Below the pieces are notes generated by a model, which saw only the letters and a program-made list of their open reading frames with translations, made no database searches and was not told the origin of the DNA. Made by a program: the position numbers and the translations under genes. Positions 33,041 through 40,680 of a stretch of DNA of 40,680 nucleotides are shown one piece after another (positions within the stretch are counted from its first letter, which is position 1; the number at the start of each line of letters is the position of its first letter). Source of the stretch: Methylobacterium tarhaniae (lineage in GTDB: Bacteria > Pseudomonadota > Alphaproteobacteria > Rhizobiales > Beijerinckiaceae); NCBI RefSeq assembly GCF_001043955.1, contig NZ_LABZ01000002.1:1-40680 (forward strand), in the 5' to 3' direction.

Positions 33041-34030
33041 TTACATGCTAAGCCTGAATTCTTGTATCTCCTTGGCTAAAACTGAAGCTGCGTCACCTCG
33101 TACAGACGCGTTGAGCATGGCTACTATGTGCGTGTCATCGAGTATCAAGATCATCTTCTGGTAATGCGCCCACTGTTCACGGACCGTCTGAGTGGCGGAG
33201 GCATCCCCTCCCGTTCGGCAAAGGATCATGCCGAAAAGCCCGGTGCCATAATGCTTGAGGTAGTTTGCGATTTGAAGAACTTCTTTCTTTTTGACATGTC
33301 CGACGTAATTCTTGGCGTCAGCAACGATGTAATCGGCTGCGTATCGAGTTCTGATGCTGGTCCAAAAACCGGTTTCTGCAAAATTTGCTAGTACAAAATC
33401 ACGCTGATTTACCCCTGATACATCTGGTGACTCGCCAAGCGGAGGGTTGAGCGGCGGGCAAAAGCAATGTTCTAAAATCCTTCCGATCAAATCTTGATAG
33501 ATCGACCACATCTTCTTTCCGGGTTCGCAAGCTTGTAGCTCCCTGATGAAAGCGGAAGCCGGAGTTTCTGCCTCACCAATGAATGCTGCCGAGGTGGGTG
33601 ATGACAATCGGAGCAGCTGGGACCGAAAAATCACTCCTATTGTCGCCAGGTCCCAGAGCTCAATACCTGCTGTTCGAACCCTTACGGCGTCCTCGTCAGC
33701 AAGCTGTCCGGGAAGGGCAAGTACAAGGCGCGAGGATGGGCGTAAAACTCCATATCGGGCTATCTGCTCTAAAGCACGGTCAATTTCTTGCCCATACAGA
33801 GGCCGGTTTTTGCATTCTATAATAAGAGTTTCATTCTTACCATTTTGCTTAGTGCGAACAGCTATTATATCAGCGCGTGCGAGGCGGTCCTTGGTCTCAC
33901 TGCTGCGTGAGCCTATGATCGTGTCGACTGAAATGTCGGAAAAGCTGGGATTGTCGTTCATTAAATTTGCTAGGAAGTATGTGAACTCCACCTCACTAGC
34001 GAAAAGACGCTCGGTCGGATTGTCCCGCAT
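33041..34030 (-). CDS. PD-(D/E)XK-type nuclease with two nuclease-like domains
   Basis: 329 residues, with GAGG 6 nt before the ATG. Domain one: DIIAVRT with Asp54, then LIIECKNRPLYGQEID with Glu72 and Lys74, a clear D-ExK site. Domain two: GVNQRDFVLANFAETGFW, then YAADYIVADAKNYVGHVKKK (Asp238, Lys240), resembling a second restriction-endonuclease-type core. It is last in a three-gene minus-strand operon, 15 nt after the kinase gene. Composition is less GC-rich than the genes outside the island. Likely DNA-cleaving effector; the substrate is unknown. Confidence 0.78.
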   Translation of the reverse strand: MRDNPTERLFASEVEFTYFLANLMNDNPSFSDISVDTIIGSRSSETKDRLARADIIAVRTKQNGKNETLIIECKNRPLYGQEIDRALEQIARYGVLRPSSRLVLALPGQLADEDAVRVRTAGIELWDLATIGVIFRSQLLRLSSPTSAAFIGEAETPASAFIRELQACEPGKKMWSIYQDLIGRILEHCFCPPLNPPLGESPDVSGVNQRDFVLANFAETGFWTSIRTRYAADYIVADAKNYVGHVKKKEVLQIANYLKHYGTGLFGMILCRTGGDASATQTVREQWAHYQKMILILDDTHIVAMLNASVRGDAASVLAKEIQEFRLSM

Positions 34031-34045
34031 CTTGTCCTCTTGGAA

Positions 34046-34561
34046 TTAGGCAGGAGAGCGTCTGTTTCGCCACGCGTCAGCGATCTTGAACACGTTGTCC
34101 TCCATCAGCTCTGTGGTATCAACCTCAAGGTCGTACGTCAGGAACGCCTTGTGGCTGAGATAGTGGAGCGCGGCACCAGTGCGGCGATCCCCCCGCTCCT
34201 TCTCGCGGCGCTCTAGTTCGGGCTTTGGAGCTGAAACCCACACCCAGAACACGTCATGCCCTGCAAGAGCCTCCTTCAGATCTTGCGCCTGCTCCTGCGT
34301 CTCGATCACCAACTCGACGATCAGATCGTTGCCTGCGTCCGCGAAGGCCACCACGGACCGGCTGAAGCCCCTATGGAAGGCCGCCAACTCTTCCGGGGCG
34401 CTCCGGTCCCGCACCTGGCTCACCGCCGCGAAATTGCCGTCCGTGAGCTGGTCTGCGGAGTAGAGGCAGAACGGCTCCGGCATGTCCTCTCGTAGGGCCT
34501 TTATCAGCGTAGTTTTGCCTGCGCTGGAAGTCCCCATGATGACAATGATGCGGCCTGCCAT
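34046..34561 (-). CDS. CPT-like P-loop kinase/phosphotransferase
   Basis: 171 residues. IIVIMGTSSAGKTTLIKALR is the P-loop; DLIVELVIETQEQAQDLKEA and VFWVWVSAPKPELERREKER resemble chloramphenicol phosphotransferase-like proteins. It starts 5 nt after the GHKL gene stop, with its GAGGG ribosome-binding site inside that gene's end, so it is translationally coupled. In an operon with an ATPase-nuclease and a nuclease, antibiotic modification is unlikely; a kinase acting on a nucleotide, RNA or protein of the system is a guess. Confidence 0.8.
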   Translation of the reverse strand: MAGRIIVIMGTSSAGKTTLIKALREDMPEPFCLYSADQLTDGNFAAVSQVRDRSAPEELAAFHRGFSRSVVAFADAGNDLIVELVIETQEQAQDLKEALAGHDVFWVWVSAPKPELERREKERGDRRTGAALHYLSHKAFLTYDLEVDTTELMEDNVFKIADAWRNRRSPA

Positions 34562-34566
34562 AGCCC

Positions 34567-36540
34567 TCAGCCTGTGTTTGTGATGCCGAGCTTTTGGAAG
34601 AAGATCGAGTTTCGCAGCCGAGCGTCGTGCAGCACCTTCCCGAACGGAATAACCTCGACAAAGGCAGCTGGGTTGGTTGAGTAGCCGAAATATCCCTTCC
34701 CGTCCGGGGTCCTGACAAACCGGCCGATCATCTTTTCCCTGAGCTGGGGTGTGATATCGGCTACGATATAGCAATGGAATGAGGTGTTCGGGCCAATGCC
34801 GAGAATGGCGCGGCCCCGAATGTCCACCTCGCCTTCCGGATGTTGCAGCCGCTCGACGTAGCTTAGAACCTGCTGAACCGGGTCTTTGCCCTTGCTATAG
34901 TCTTCGCGCATGGGGCGCTTGAACTCGACAAGAACGACCGTATCGGGGTTTTCCCGCTCTCGCCACGCCACGCACGAGTTGTAGAAAAACGCGAGGTCTG
35001 GCCGTTCCTCGCTCTCAAGGGTGGTGTATTGATTGAGCTGTTGGTCAGAGGCGAAGAAATTGAAAAAAGCGAGCCGGTCATCGAGCAGCCAAAGGTTATG
35101 ATCCTCTATGGTCAGACCTTTGGAGTCGATCCTCATGGGGCAGAAAAGCTGATGAAGGGCGTCCTCCTTACTGTACGTCTCCTTTTCAGGGTCGGTATAT
35201 TCGAGGAGGGTTTCAAAGATATCCAGAACGGCCTTGCGCTTGGTGACGTACTCGGCAAGTGCGCCCTTCTTTTCATCGGCAATGTATGCCGTGTATTCCT
35301 CGACTTTCTCGACTAGTGGGCCTTTCAGCAAGTCGCCTGTCTTGATTGCCTTCTCAATCGATACGAATTTCTTTTGCCTGCGGTAACGCGCACGGGACAT
35401 CTCTAGAAAGATTTCTTCCTTGCCGAACGAGTTGGGCTGTAGGCTTTCGGCAAAATTGTCCACGTTGTCGGCGAGGTAGAGGAATTGCGGATTCTCTGCG
35501 ATCAGCTCGCGGGTTGCCTCGACCTTTCGGGCCAAAGCCTCCTGAATGTAGGGCCTCAGGTAGTGCCGTGCAGCGGACGCCACCCCGCGCTTGATCTCGT
35601 CCACCTCGGAGGGGTCCAGCGTGAATGCCGTCCTCTCGCTGTTGACCTTCTGATCGAGGTAGGGGCTCGACGCGCAGGCGATGTAGACGTGCTCCTTGTC
35701 GAGCGCCTTGAGGCCCAGCTGCTCATCAATGGCGTAGTCGATCACCGACCGGCTATCGCCCGCGATGAAAGCGAAGTTGAACGCCGGGGGATCGAACCGC
35801 ATCCGCTTGTCGCATTTAAGCGACCACACCGTGAGGGGAAACGCCTCCTCTCCCTCGCCAATCATGATGTCGGAGGTGGTCTGGTCCACGATGCTCTCAG
35901 CGAACAGCGTCTGGATATCGGTATCGCCGTCGTCCTCGACCGTCACATGTGGCGCGTTCCCGGCTACGAACAGCGGGACGAAGTGCGCGGCGATCCGGTT
36001 CTCGATGACGCCAAGCTTGGCAGGGCAGCGGTTCTCATACGCGGCCTTGAAGCCCCGGAAACTGATGACCGTGCGATGCCGCTTCTCCGCTACGGGCAGG
36101 TCTTTCTCAAGGATCTGGTCCTCGTCGGCCAGCCGAAAATCGAAGGCCCGCCGCGCCCAGCCCTTTTTGCCCTCGTAAGTGCTATCGACGGAGATCCGGT
36201 CGAACACCTTAAGCCATGCCAGGCGTCCGACGCCCTTGCCGCCGCGTTGCTCCTTCCACCGAGAGTCAGGCGTCTTGAAGGACCGGAAATTGTCGTCAGT
36301 GAAGCCGATCCCGTTGTCCTCGATATCGAACCCGACAACCCTGCCCTCCAGCACGTCGCCTTGCCGATGAACGCGGACCACGATCTGACCTTTGGCAGCC
36401 GCCTTGTCATCGTAGAGCTCGGTGATCGAATGAACCGAGTTGCTGACGGCCTCCATGAGCGGCAGGAGGGCGTTCTTCTCAGTAGGCCGTAGGGCAAGCC
36501 GGTTCACCCGACCAACGATGTCGCTTTCGAGGTTTGCCAC
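34567..36540 (-). CDS. GHKL (HSP90-like) ATPase fused to PD-(D/E)XK-like nuclease
   Basis: 657 residues from a GTG at 36540. The N-terminal GHKL ATPase has LMEAVSNSVHSI (N-box), FDIEDNGIGFTDDN (Mg/ATP-binding) and RGGKGVGRLAWLKVF (lid glycines), as in MutL/Hsp90/MORC proteins. A helical linker (about 330-470) follows. The C-terminal region has RPDLAFFYNSC then TVVLVEFKRPMREDYSKG, a D ... ExK nuclease pattern, near 540-575. It is the first gene of the operon with the kinase and the two-domain nuclease. Probably an ATP-gated DNA or RNA nuclease of a defence system. I do not recognise this exact three-gene arrangement. Confidence 0.85.
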   Translation of the reverse strand: MANLESDIVGRVNRLALRPTEKNALLPLMEAVSNSVHSITELYDDKAAAKGQIVVRVHRQGDVLEGRVVGFDIEDNGIGFTDDNFRSFKTPDSRWKEQRGGKGVGRLAWLKVFDRISVDSTYEGKKGWARRAFDFRLADEDQILEKDLPVAEKRHRTVISFRGFKAAYENRCPAKLGVIENRIAAHFVPLFVAGNAPHVTVEDDGDTDIQTLFAESIVDQTTSDIMIGEGEEAFPLTVWSLKCDKRMRFDPPAFNFAFIAGDSRSVIDYAIDEQLGLKALDKEHVYIACASSPYLDQKVNSERTAFTLDPSEVDEIKRGVASAARHYLRPYIQEALARKVEATRELIAENPQFLYLADNVDNFAESLQPNSFGKEEIFLEMSRARYRRQKKFVSIEKAIKTGDLLKGPLVEKVEEYTAYIADEKKGALAEYVTKRKAVLDIFETLLEYTDPEKETYSKEDALHQLFCPMRIDSKGLTIEDHNLWLLDDRLAFFNFFASDQQLNQYTTLESEERPDLAFFYNSCVAWRERENPDTVVLVEFKRPMREDYSKGKDPVQQVLSYVERLQHPEGEVDIRGRAILGIGPNTSFHCYIVADITPQLREKMIGRFVRTPDGKGYFGYSTNPAAFVEVIPFGKVLHDARLRNSIFFQKLGITNTG

Positions 36541-36778
36541 GGTTCCGCCCCCGCCGCGTGGCTCTGCCCCGCTTGCCCACCAACACTACCGAGCAGTCGT
36601 AAGCGGTGAAAGGTGGCGAGTGTCACACTTCCACCGTGCAAAGTCAGCGCCGACCGGATGGTCGGCCTGGACCGCATTCCAGGGGATGCGGCCCGACGCA
36701 GCGCCGAGATCCAACAGGTCGGCCATTGCCGCCCGGAGGTGAACCGCTCCGGGATTATCGGAGGCTTTTTGTCTTGGG

Positions 36779-37684
36779 TCAGGCGGCCAGGGCTTGGTCG
36801 CCGACGTTAGCATAGTAGCGCGCTTCGGCCTCGGCGGGAGGGACGTGGCCGATCGGCGCGAGCAGGCGGCGGTGGTTGTACCAGTCGACCCATTCCAGGG
36901 TGGCGTACTCGACCGCCTCGAAGGAGCGCCACGGGCCGCGCCGATGGATCACCTCTGCCTTGAACAAGCCGTTGATCGTCTCCGCGAGAGCATTGTCGTA
37001 GCTGTCGCCGACACTACCGACCGACGGCTCGATACTGGCTCCAGCCAAGCGCTCGGTATAGCGCAAAGCCAAGTATTGCGAACCACGATCCGAGTGATGC
37101 ACGAGGCCACCACCTTGGACGGGACGACGCTCGTGCAGTGCTTGCTCCGGAGCATCCAGAACGAAGCTTGCATGAGCGCTGCGTGAGGCCCGCCAGCCGA
37201 CGATGCGCCGGGCGATCACATCGATGACGAAGGCCACGTACACGAAGCCCGACCAGGTCGCCACGTACGTAAAGTCGCTGACCCACAAGGCGTTCGGCCG
37301 CGGAGCCTTGAAGTGGCGGTTGACCCGATCGAGCGGGCAGGCTGCGGCCGGGTCGGGGATCGTGGTGCGTACGGTCCTGCCGCGCACCACCCCCGCCAAG
37401 CCCATCCTGCGCATCAGCCGCGCCACCGTGCATCGCGCGGTCACGATCCCCTCCCGGGCCAGTTGCCGCCAGATCTTGCGCACGCCGTAGACGCGGAAGT
37501 TGGCCTCGAACACGCGCTGGATCTCGATCATCAACGCAGCGTCACTGCGGGCACGAGCCGGTTGCTTCTCAGCAGCAGCACGTCGGGCGGCATGCACATA
37601 GTAGGTCGACGGGGCAATCGGCAGCACCCTGCAGATCGGCTCGACCCCGTAAGCCTTTCGATGATCGTCGATGAAGCTGATCAT
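36779..37684 (-). CDS. IS3-family transposase OrfB
   Basis: 301 residues. The DDE catalytic triad lies in [11 protein letters not shown] (D), [15 protein letters not shown] (D) and [14 protein letters not shown] (E), with the [20 protein letters not shown] ending of the group. An N-terminal helix-turn-helix-like part ([15 protein letters not shown]) precedes it. It overlaps orfA by ATGA, and production as an OrfAB fusion by frameshifting is usual for the family, though no slippery heptamer was identified. It appears intact. Confidence 0.95.
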   Translation of the reverse strand: MISFIDDHRKAYGVEPICRVLPIAPSTYYVHAARRAAAEKQPARARSDAALMIEIQRVFEANFRVYGVRKIWRQLAREGIVTARCTVARLMRRMGLAGVVRGRTVRTTIPDPAAACPLDRVNRHFKAPRPNALWVSDFTYVATWSGFVYVAFVIDVIARRIVGWRASRSAHASFVLDAPEQALHERRPVQGGGLVHHSDRGSQYLALRYTERLAGASIEPSVGSVGDSYDNALAETINGLFKAEVIHRRGPWRSFEAVEYATLEWVDWYNHRRLLAPIGHVPPAEAEARYYANVGDQALAA

Positions 37685-38007
37685 GGCCGCGACCGGCGGT
37701 CGAGCTCCGCCATGGCAAAATATGCGCTCGCCTTGCGCAGGATCTCGTTGGCCTGGCGCAACTCGCGGTTCTCACGTTCAAGCGCCTTGATCCGCTCGCG
37801 CTCGTCCGTCGTCTGGCCCGGACGCACACCCTGATCCCGCTCGGACTGGCGCACCCAGTTCCTCAGCGTCTCGCCCGAGCAACCGATCTTCGCGGCTATC
37901 GACTGGATCGCCGACCATTGTGAGCCGTGCTCGCCCCCATGGTCGCGCACCATCCGCACCGCGCGTTCGCGCACCTCGGGGGAAAACGGGGCTGTTCGCT
38001 TCGTCAT
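37681..38007 (-). CDS. IS3-family transposase OrfA
   Basis: 108 residues. A helix-turn-helix ([38 protein letters not shown]) is followed by a leucine-zipper-like segment ([20 protein letters not shown]). It binds the terminal repeats. The complete length suggests an active or recently active element. Confidence 0.95.
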   Translation of the reverse strand: MTKRTAPFSPEVRERAVRMVRDHGGEHGSQWSAIQSIAAKIGCSGETLRNWVRQSERDQGVRPGQTTDERERIKALERENRELRQANEILRKASAYFAMAELDRRSRP

Positions 38008-38248
38008 GGCTCCATCCTCTCAGAAGTTGGAGCCTCCGGGAAATCCGGGGCGGTTCAGTAGTCCTCACACCTGAGCAGCCCAGCTACCCAGGCGCTACGT
38101 TTCGTTAACCGCGCTTGGTTGACTTCAACCGAGAGCCGAACAGGGGCTTCCCGAACCGGCGAGAGCGGCGGCTGTGCCCTGACCTGCCGTAGTCGCCGCT
38201 CCCTTCTACGATGCGGCTCGACCCGATCCGAGCCAGGGCAAACCATGC

Positions 38249-38470
38249 ATGAGTGTTGAAACCGATCTGCTCGCCCTCGCTGTCGAGAACGCCAAGCTGC
38301 GGTTCGCCCTCGCCGAGGCGCAGGAGCAGTGCGTGGAGCTGGCTGTCGATGCCGGCGAGCTGCACGCCACGATCAAGGAGCTTCAAGCTCACCTGACCGT
38401 TCTCGAAGCTGAGCGCGACGCATTGCGTCTGGCTGCTGCTCGGACAGACCAGGATCGACACGGCGTTTAG
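38249..38470 (+). CDS. Small coiled-coil hypothetical protein
   Basis: 73 residues with a continuous heptad pattern (LLALAVENAKLRFALAEAQE; ELHATIKELQAHLTVLEAER). No family was recognised. The ribosome-binding site is weak and too distant. An opposite-strand frame covers the same DNA but has poorer composition. Confidence 0.5.
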   Translation: MSVETDLLALAVENAKLRFALAEAQEQCVELAVDAGELHATIKELQAHLTVLEAERDALRLAAARTDQDRHGV

Positions 38471-38686
38471 AGCTCTCCATGAGCCGTCGGGGCCCTCTTG
38501 GGGGCGCCAGTGCTCCCAAACCTGACCATGCTCGAGCTATGCGTGGCCGGTCCCGTCCGTACGGGTATACCTATGCGGGCATAATGAGATGCGGCGAGCG
38601 AGCGCCGGTTCAGTTGGGATGGTTCACCTGATACTGGTTCAGTTTGGCCGGTCTGATAAGTGTCCCGTAGCCGCCCCGAGGCTGGT
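38471..38686. other. Intergenic region with an operator-like palindrome
   Basis: No gene seen. It holds the palindrome at 38555-38580, listed separately. Confidence 0.4.
38555..38580. promoter_or_regulatory. Second GGGTATACC operator-like palindrome
   Basis: GTCCGTACGGGTATACCTAT followed by GCGGGC aligns along its full length with the site at 7363-7388 (shared TCCGTA-x-GGGTATACC core). A CsoR/FrmR-like operator is possible. No cognate regulator gene is visible. Confidence 0.45.
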
Positions 38687-38977
38687 TTACAAAGGGCATG
38701 CCCAATCTGAACTACCGCGAGACACCTGAGGTGGATACTTGGGGATGAGCGGCGGGCAACCCTGCAGCGGCGCGTCGTAGATGCGGCGCGGCAGGATCAC
38801 GAATTCCTGGCCGGCCGGGGTGGTGATGATCTGGGCCGCAAGGGTGAGGCCCTGGATCGCCGCGACGTCGACCTCGCAGGGGGCGAGGACGCGCAGGCCG
38901 GGCACGGTCTCGCCGCGGGTGTGGGCGGCAGCCTGCTCAAGGCTGCGGGTCAGGTCGTTGAACATCGCGTCGTCCAT
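38687..38977 (-). CDS. Chimeric antitoxin-like fragment
   Basis: 96 residues. The first ~45 (MFNDLTRSLEQAAAHTRGET, then VDVAAIQG) match the N-terminus and start of the first DNA-binding helix of HigA/Xre-type antitoxins. It then switches to AQIITTPAGQEFVILPRRIY, which looks like the N-terminus of a different antitoxin group (the EELVVLPRxxYDAL pattern). The Xre helix-turn-helix is therefore missing. Probably a decayed fusion of two antitoxin genes, with no toxin next to it. May still be expressed. Confidence 0.5.
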   Translation of the reverse strand: MDDAMFNDLTRSLEQAAAHTRGETVPGLRVLAPCEVDVAAIQGLTLAAQIITTPAGQEFVILPRRIYDAPLQGCPPLIPKYPPQVSRGSSDWACPL

Positions 38978-39182
38978 CGGCTGACCCTATCACGCCATTG
39001 CCCTAGAATGGCAAAGGCCCCGCCAGCGTGAGCCAGCGAGGCCTTCGTCTAGGCTAAAGCCGCAGGACGGCCGACCCCTTAGGTCCCCGAAGGGATGATC
39101 AATTACGCGGGCCGATTACCTCAGGCACATCAGCCGGCCACGCAGGGGCATCGGCCACCCAGTCGGTGAAGCCGGCCGGGTG
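38978..39182. other. Intergenic region with a GC-rich hairpin
   Basis: GGCCCCGC near 39,015 and GCGAGGCC near 39,035 can form a stem with CAGCG/CCAGC nearby, a possible terminator. No gene seen. Confidence 0.35.
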
Positions 39183-40680
39183 CTACGCCACCATAAAGTC
39201 GCCCGCCGTTAGCACTGCACGGTTGTGGAGGCTAGCAAACTGCAGCCCTGCGCCGCTGCCGCTGCCATCCGCGTCGAAGTACAGGGTGCCGCTGCTACGA
39301 TCGTACAGGATCCGGTCGTCCGTATCCACCGCTCCTTGGCTCAGGTCCTTGAACACTCCTGATGCCAATGCACCAGTCGACAGGCCGAACACGCTCGATG
39401 ACAGCTGGATGGTGTCGTCGTCCCCCGCACTCGTGCCAAAGTCGACGATCCGATCAAAGACTCCTGTCACCAGCGCGTTCGCAAACACGAACGTATCGTT
39501 GCCCGTATAACCCCGCATCGTGTCGGCGCCGGCTCCACCATCGAGGCGGTTGGCCCCATACGAGCCCTCCAAGCTATTGGCGAACTCGTTGCCGGTCAGG
39601 TCGATCGATGCCGTGCTGCCAGTGGCGTCGGCGTTGAGTGCTTCGATCTCCTGCCCGGTGGCCAGCGTGTAGCTCGTGCGCGCCAATACCCGGTCGTAGC
39701 CCTCACCTGCTGCCTCAATGACACGATCAGTCGCGTTGTCGACAATGTAGATGTCGTTACCGCCTCGGCCCTGCAGTAGGTTGGCGCCCTCGCTGCCGAC
39801 AATGCTGTCGTTAAAGGACGAGCCGGTCGCGTTCTCAATCGAGAACAGCACATCGCCCTCGCGACCGTTCCAGGTCCGCTGGTTGGCCAGGTCGATCGTG
39901 TAGCCCCCATCGGCGCCCTCGTAGCTGGCGGTGTCGTTGCCGTTGCCCCCATCGAGGCGGTTGCTGCCCGCGCCACCGTGGAGGACGTCGTCGCCCGCGC
40001 CGCCGTAGAGAACATCGTCGCCGTTCAGGCCCATCAGCACGTTTTTGCCGTCGCTGCCGTACATCGTATCGTTGAAGCTGGAACCAGCCGCGTTCTCGAT
40101 CGAGGCCAGGGTGTCGGCGTATTGGCTGGTCCAGGCCCGCTGCGCGTTCAGGTCGATGCTGTAGCCAACGGCGGCACTCTCGAAGCTGACGAAGTCGTTG
40201 CCGTTGCCGCCATCGAGGAAGTTGCTGCCCGCGCCGCCGTGCAGGACATCGTCGCCCGCGCCGCCGTAGAGAACATCGTCGCCGTTCAGGCCCATCAGCA
40301 CGTTGTTGCCGTCGCTGCCGTACATCGTATCGTTGAAGCCGGAACCAACTGCGTTCTCGATCGAGGCCAGGGTGTCGGCGTATTGGCTGGTCCAGGCCCG
40401 CTGCGCGTTCAGGTCGATGCTGTAGCCAACGGCGGCACTCCCGAAGCTGACGGTGTCGGTGCCGTTGCCGCCATCGAGGAAGTTGCTGCCGGAGCCGCCG
40501 TCCAGGACGTCGTCCTCGTCGCCGCCATAGAGCGAGTCGTTGCCCCCATCCCCTCGCAGCGTGTCGAGACCGCGGCCGCCTTCCAGCCTGTCGTTGCCGT
40601 CCAGTCCGTAGATGGCGTCGTTGCCGGAGCCGCCCATCAGCACGTTGTCGCCGGCGCTGCCGTACAAGATGTCGTTGAAG
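39183..40680 (-). CDS. RTX calcium-binding protein, C-terminal part (N-terminus beyond window)
   Basis: About 498 residues, open through the right edge (an internal Met at 40667 is not the true start). It consists of RTX nonapeptides (GGAGDDVLHGGAGSNFLDGG), alternating with a ~85-residue module containing SIDLNAQRAWTSQYADTLAS and IENAVGSGFNDTMYG, present in three copies, two almost identical in DNA (near 40,060-40,280 and 40,320-40,540). The end, with VFDRIVDFGTSAGDDDTIQL, RILYDRSSGTLYFDADGSGSG and VLTAGDFMVA, is the usual uncleaved type I secretion signal region. It is on the same strand as, and similar in repeat DNA to, the RTX gene at the left edge. Confidence 0.92.
   Translation of the reverse strand, partial: FNDILYGSAGDNVLMGGSGNDAIYGLDGNDRLEGGRGLDTLRGDGGNDSLYGGDEDDVLDGGSGSNFLDGGNGTDTVSFGSAAVGYSIDLNAQRAWTSQYADTLASIENAVGSGFNDTMYGSDGNNVLMGLNGDDVLYGGAGDDVLHGGAGSNFLDGGNGNDFVSFESAAVGYSIDLNAQRAWTSQYADTLASIENAAGSSFNDTMYGSDGKNVLMGLNGDDVLYGGAGDDVLHGGAGSNRLDGGNGNDTASYEGADGGYTIDLANQRTWNGREGDVLFSIENATGSSFNDSIVGSEGANLLQGRGGNDIYIVDNATDRVIEAAGEGYDRVLARTSYTLATGQEIEALNADATGSTASIDLTGNEFANSLEGSYGANRLDGGAGADTMRGYTGNDTFVFANALVTGVFDRIVDFGTSAGDDDTIQLSSSVFGLSTGALASGVFKDLSQGAVDTDDRILYDRSSGTLYFDADGSGSGAGLQFASLHNRAVLTAGDFMVA

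Larger units (their letters stand above)
36740..38057 (-). mobile_element. IS3-family insertion sequence
   Basis: 1,318 bp with 27-bp imperfect terminal inverted repeats (36740-36766 and 38031-38057; 22 of 27 match), both beginning TGAACCGC and ending CGGAGGCT. Contains orfA and orfB on the minus strand. No 3-4 bp target duplication is visible at the ends. Confidence 0.88.

Overview
The window looks like accessory DNA from a high-GC alphaproteobacterium, most likely Methylobacterium/Methylorubrum or a close relative. This is inferred from the strong G/C third-position bias of most genes, the Ti-type TraA relaxase with a divergent TraD-like gene, the HWE-family histidine kinase, and RTX/Hint/HlyC proteins of a style I associate with that group. 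It carries a partition locus (ParA plus a ribbon-helix-helix partner), a toxin-antitoxin pair, a relaxase and a probable oriT, so a plasmid or mobilisable element is the simplest reading. Several AT-rich stretches (about 4,810-6,440; 8,200-9,050; 24,840-27,030; 29,400-30,160) stand out as separately acquired DNA.

Layout. 1-6,995 (all minus strand): a type I secretion/RTX locus. Reading with the strand it runs: a collapsed hlyB/hlyD remnant, an LprI-like lysozyme-inhibitor-like lipoprotein-type gene, a lysozyme-like protein ending in the N-terminal half of a Hint (intein-like) domain, a HlyC-type acyltransferase, and a giant RTX protein that begins with the C-terminal half of a Hint domain and runs off the left edge. 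7,000-9,800: small hypothetical genes, an AT-rich membrane protein and a serine recombinase with res-like sites. 9,970-14,660: an S9-type peptidase and a hybrid HWE histidine kinase, separated and flanked by three copies of a structured intergenic repeat. 14,700-20,900: partition and maintenance genes (HigB/HigA-type toxin-antitoxin, ParA, RHH protein) with clusters of TGTAGC/CTGTGATGC palindromes including a perfect 48-bp palindrome, two unknown genes, and an MNT-HEPN protein. 20,600-24,830: transfer genes (traD-like, oriT, traA, a membrane protein).

24,840-30,480 is an accessory island. It holds a retron (msr-msd RNA bounded by a perfect 13-nt inverted repeat, then a reverse transcriptase fused to a TOPRIM domain, closely resembling retron Ec67), a ProQ/FinO RNA chaperone gene followed by an array of GC-rich hairpins, a serine recombinase translationally coupled to a protein whose last residues copy the SSB C-terminal tip, and a tRNA-like gene with a greatly enlarged anticodon loop. 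30,480-38,060 is a putative defence island between an ISL3-family transposase remnant and an IS3-family element: an AAA ATPase/DUF4276 (TOPRIM-like) pair converging on a three-gene operon of a GHKL ATPase-nuclease fusion, a CPT-like P-loop kinase and a two-domain PD-(D/E)XK nuclease. The right end (39,183-40,680) is the C-terminal part of another, or the same, RTX protein on the minus strand.

The most interesting points are the Hint domain divided between two genes around hlyC, with an AT/GC boundary exactly inside the Hint domain (a swapped effector-inhibitor cassette); the complete Ec67-like retron; the GHKL-kinase-nuclease operon; and the recombinase/SSB-tip protein pair. Both window ends lie inside same-strand RTX repeats, which suggests a contig broken at repeats, possibly a circular plasmid. 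No standard replication initiator was recognised with confidence.
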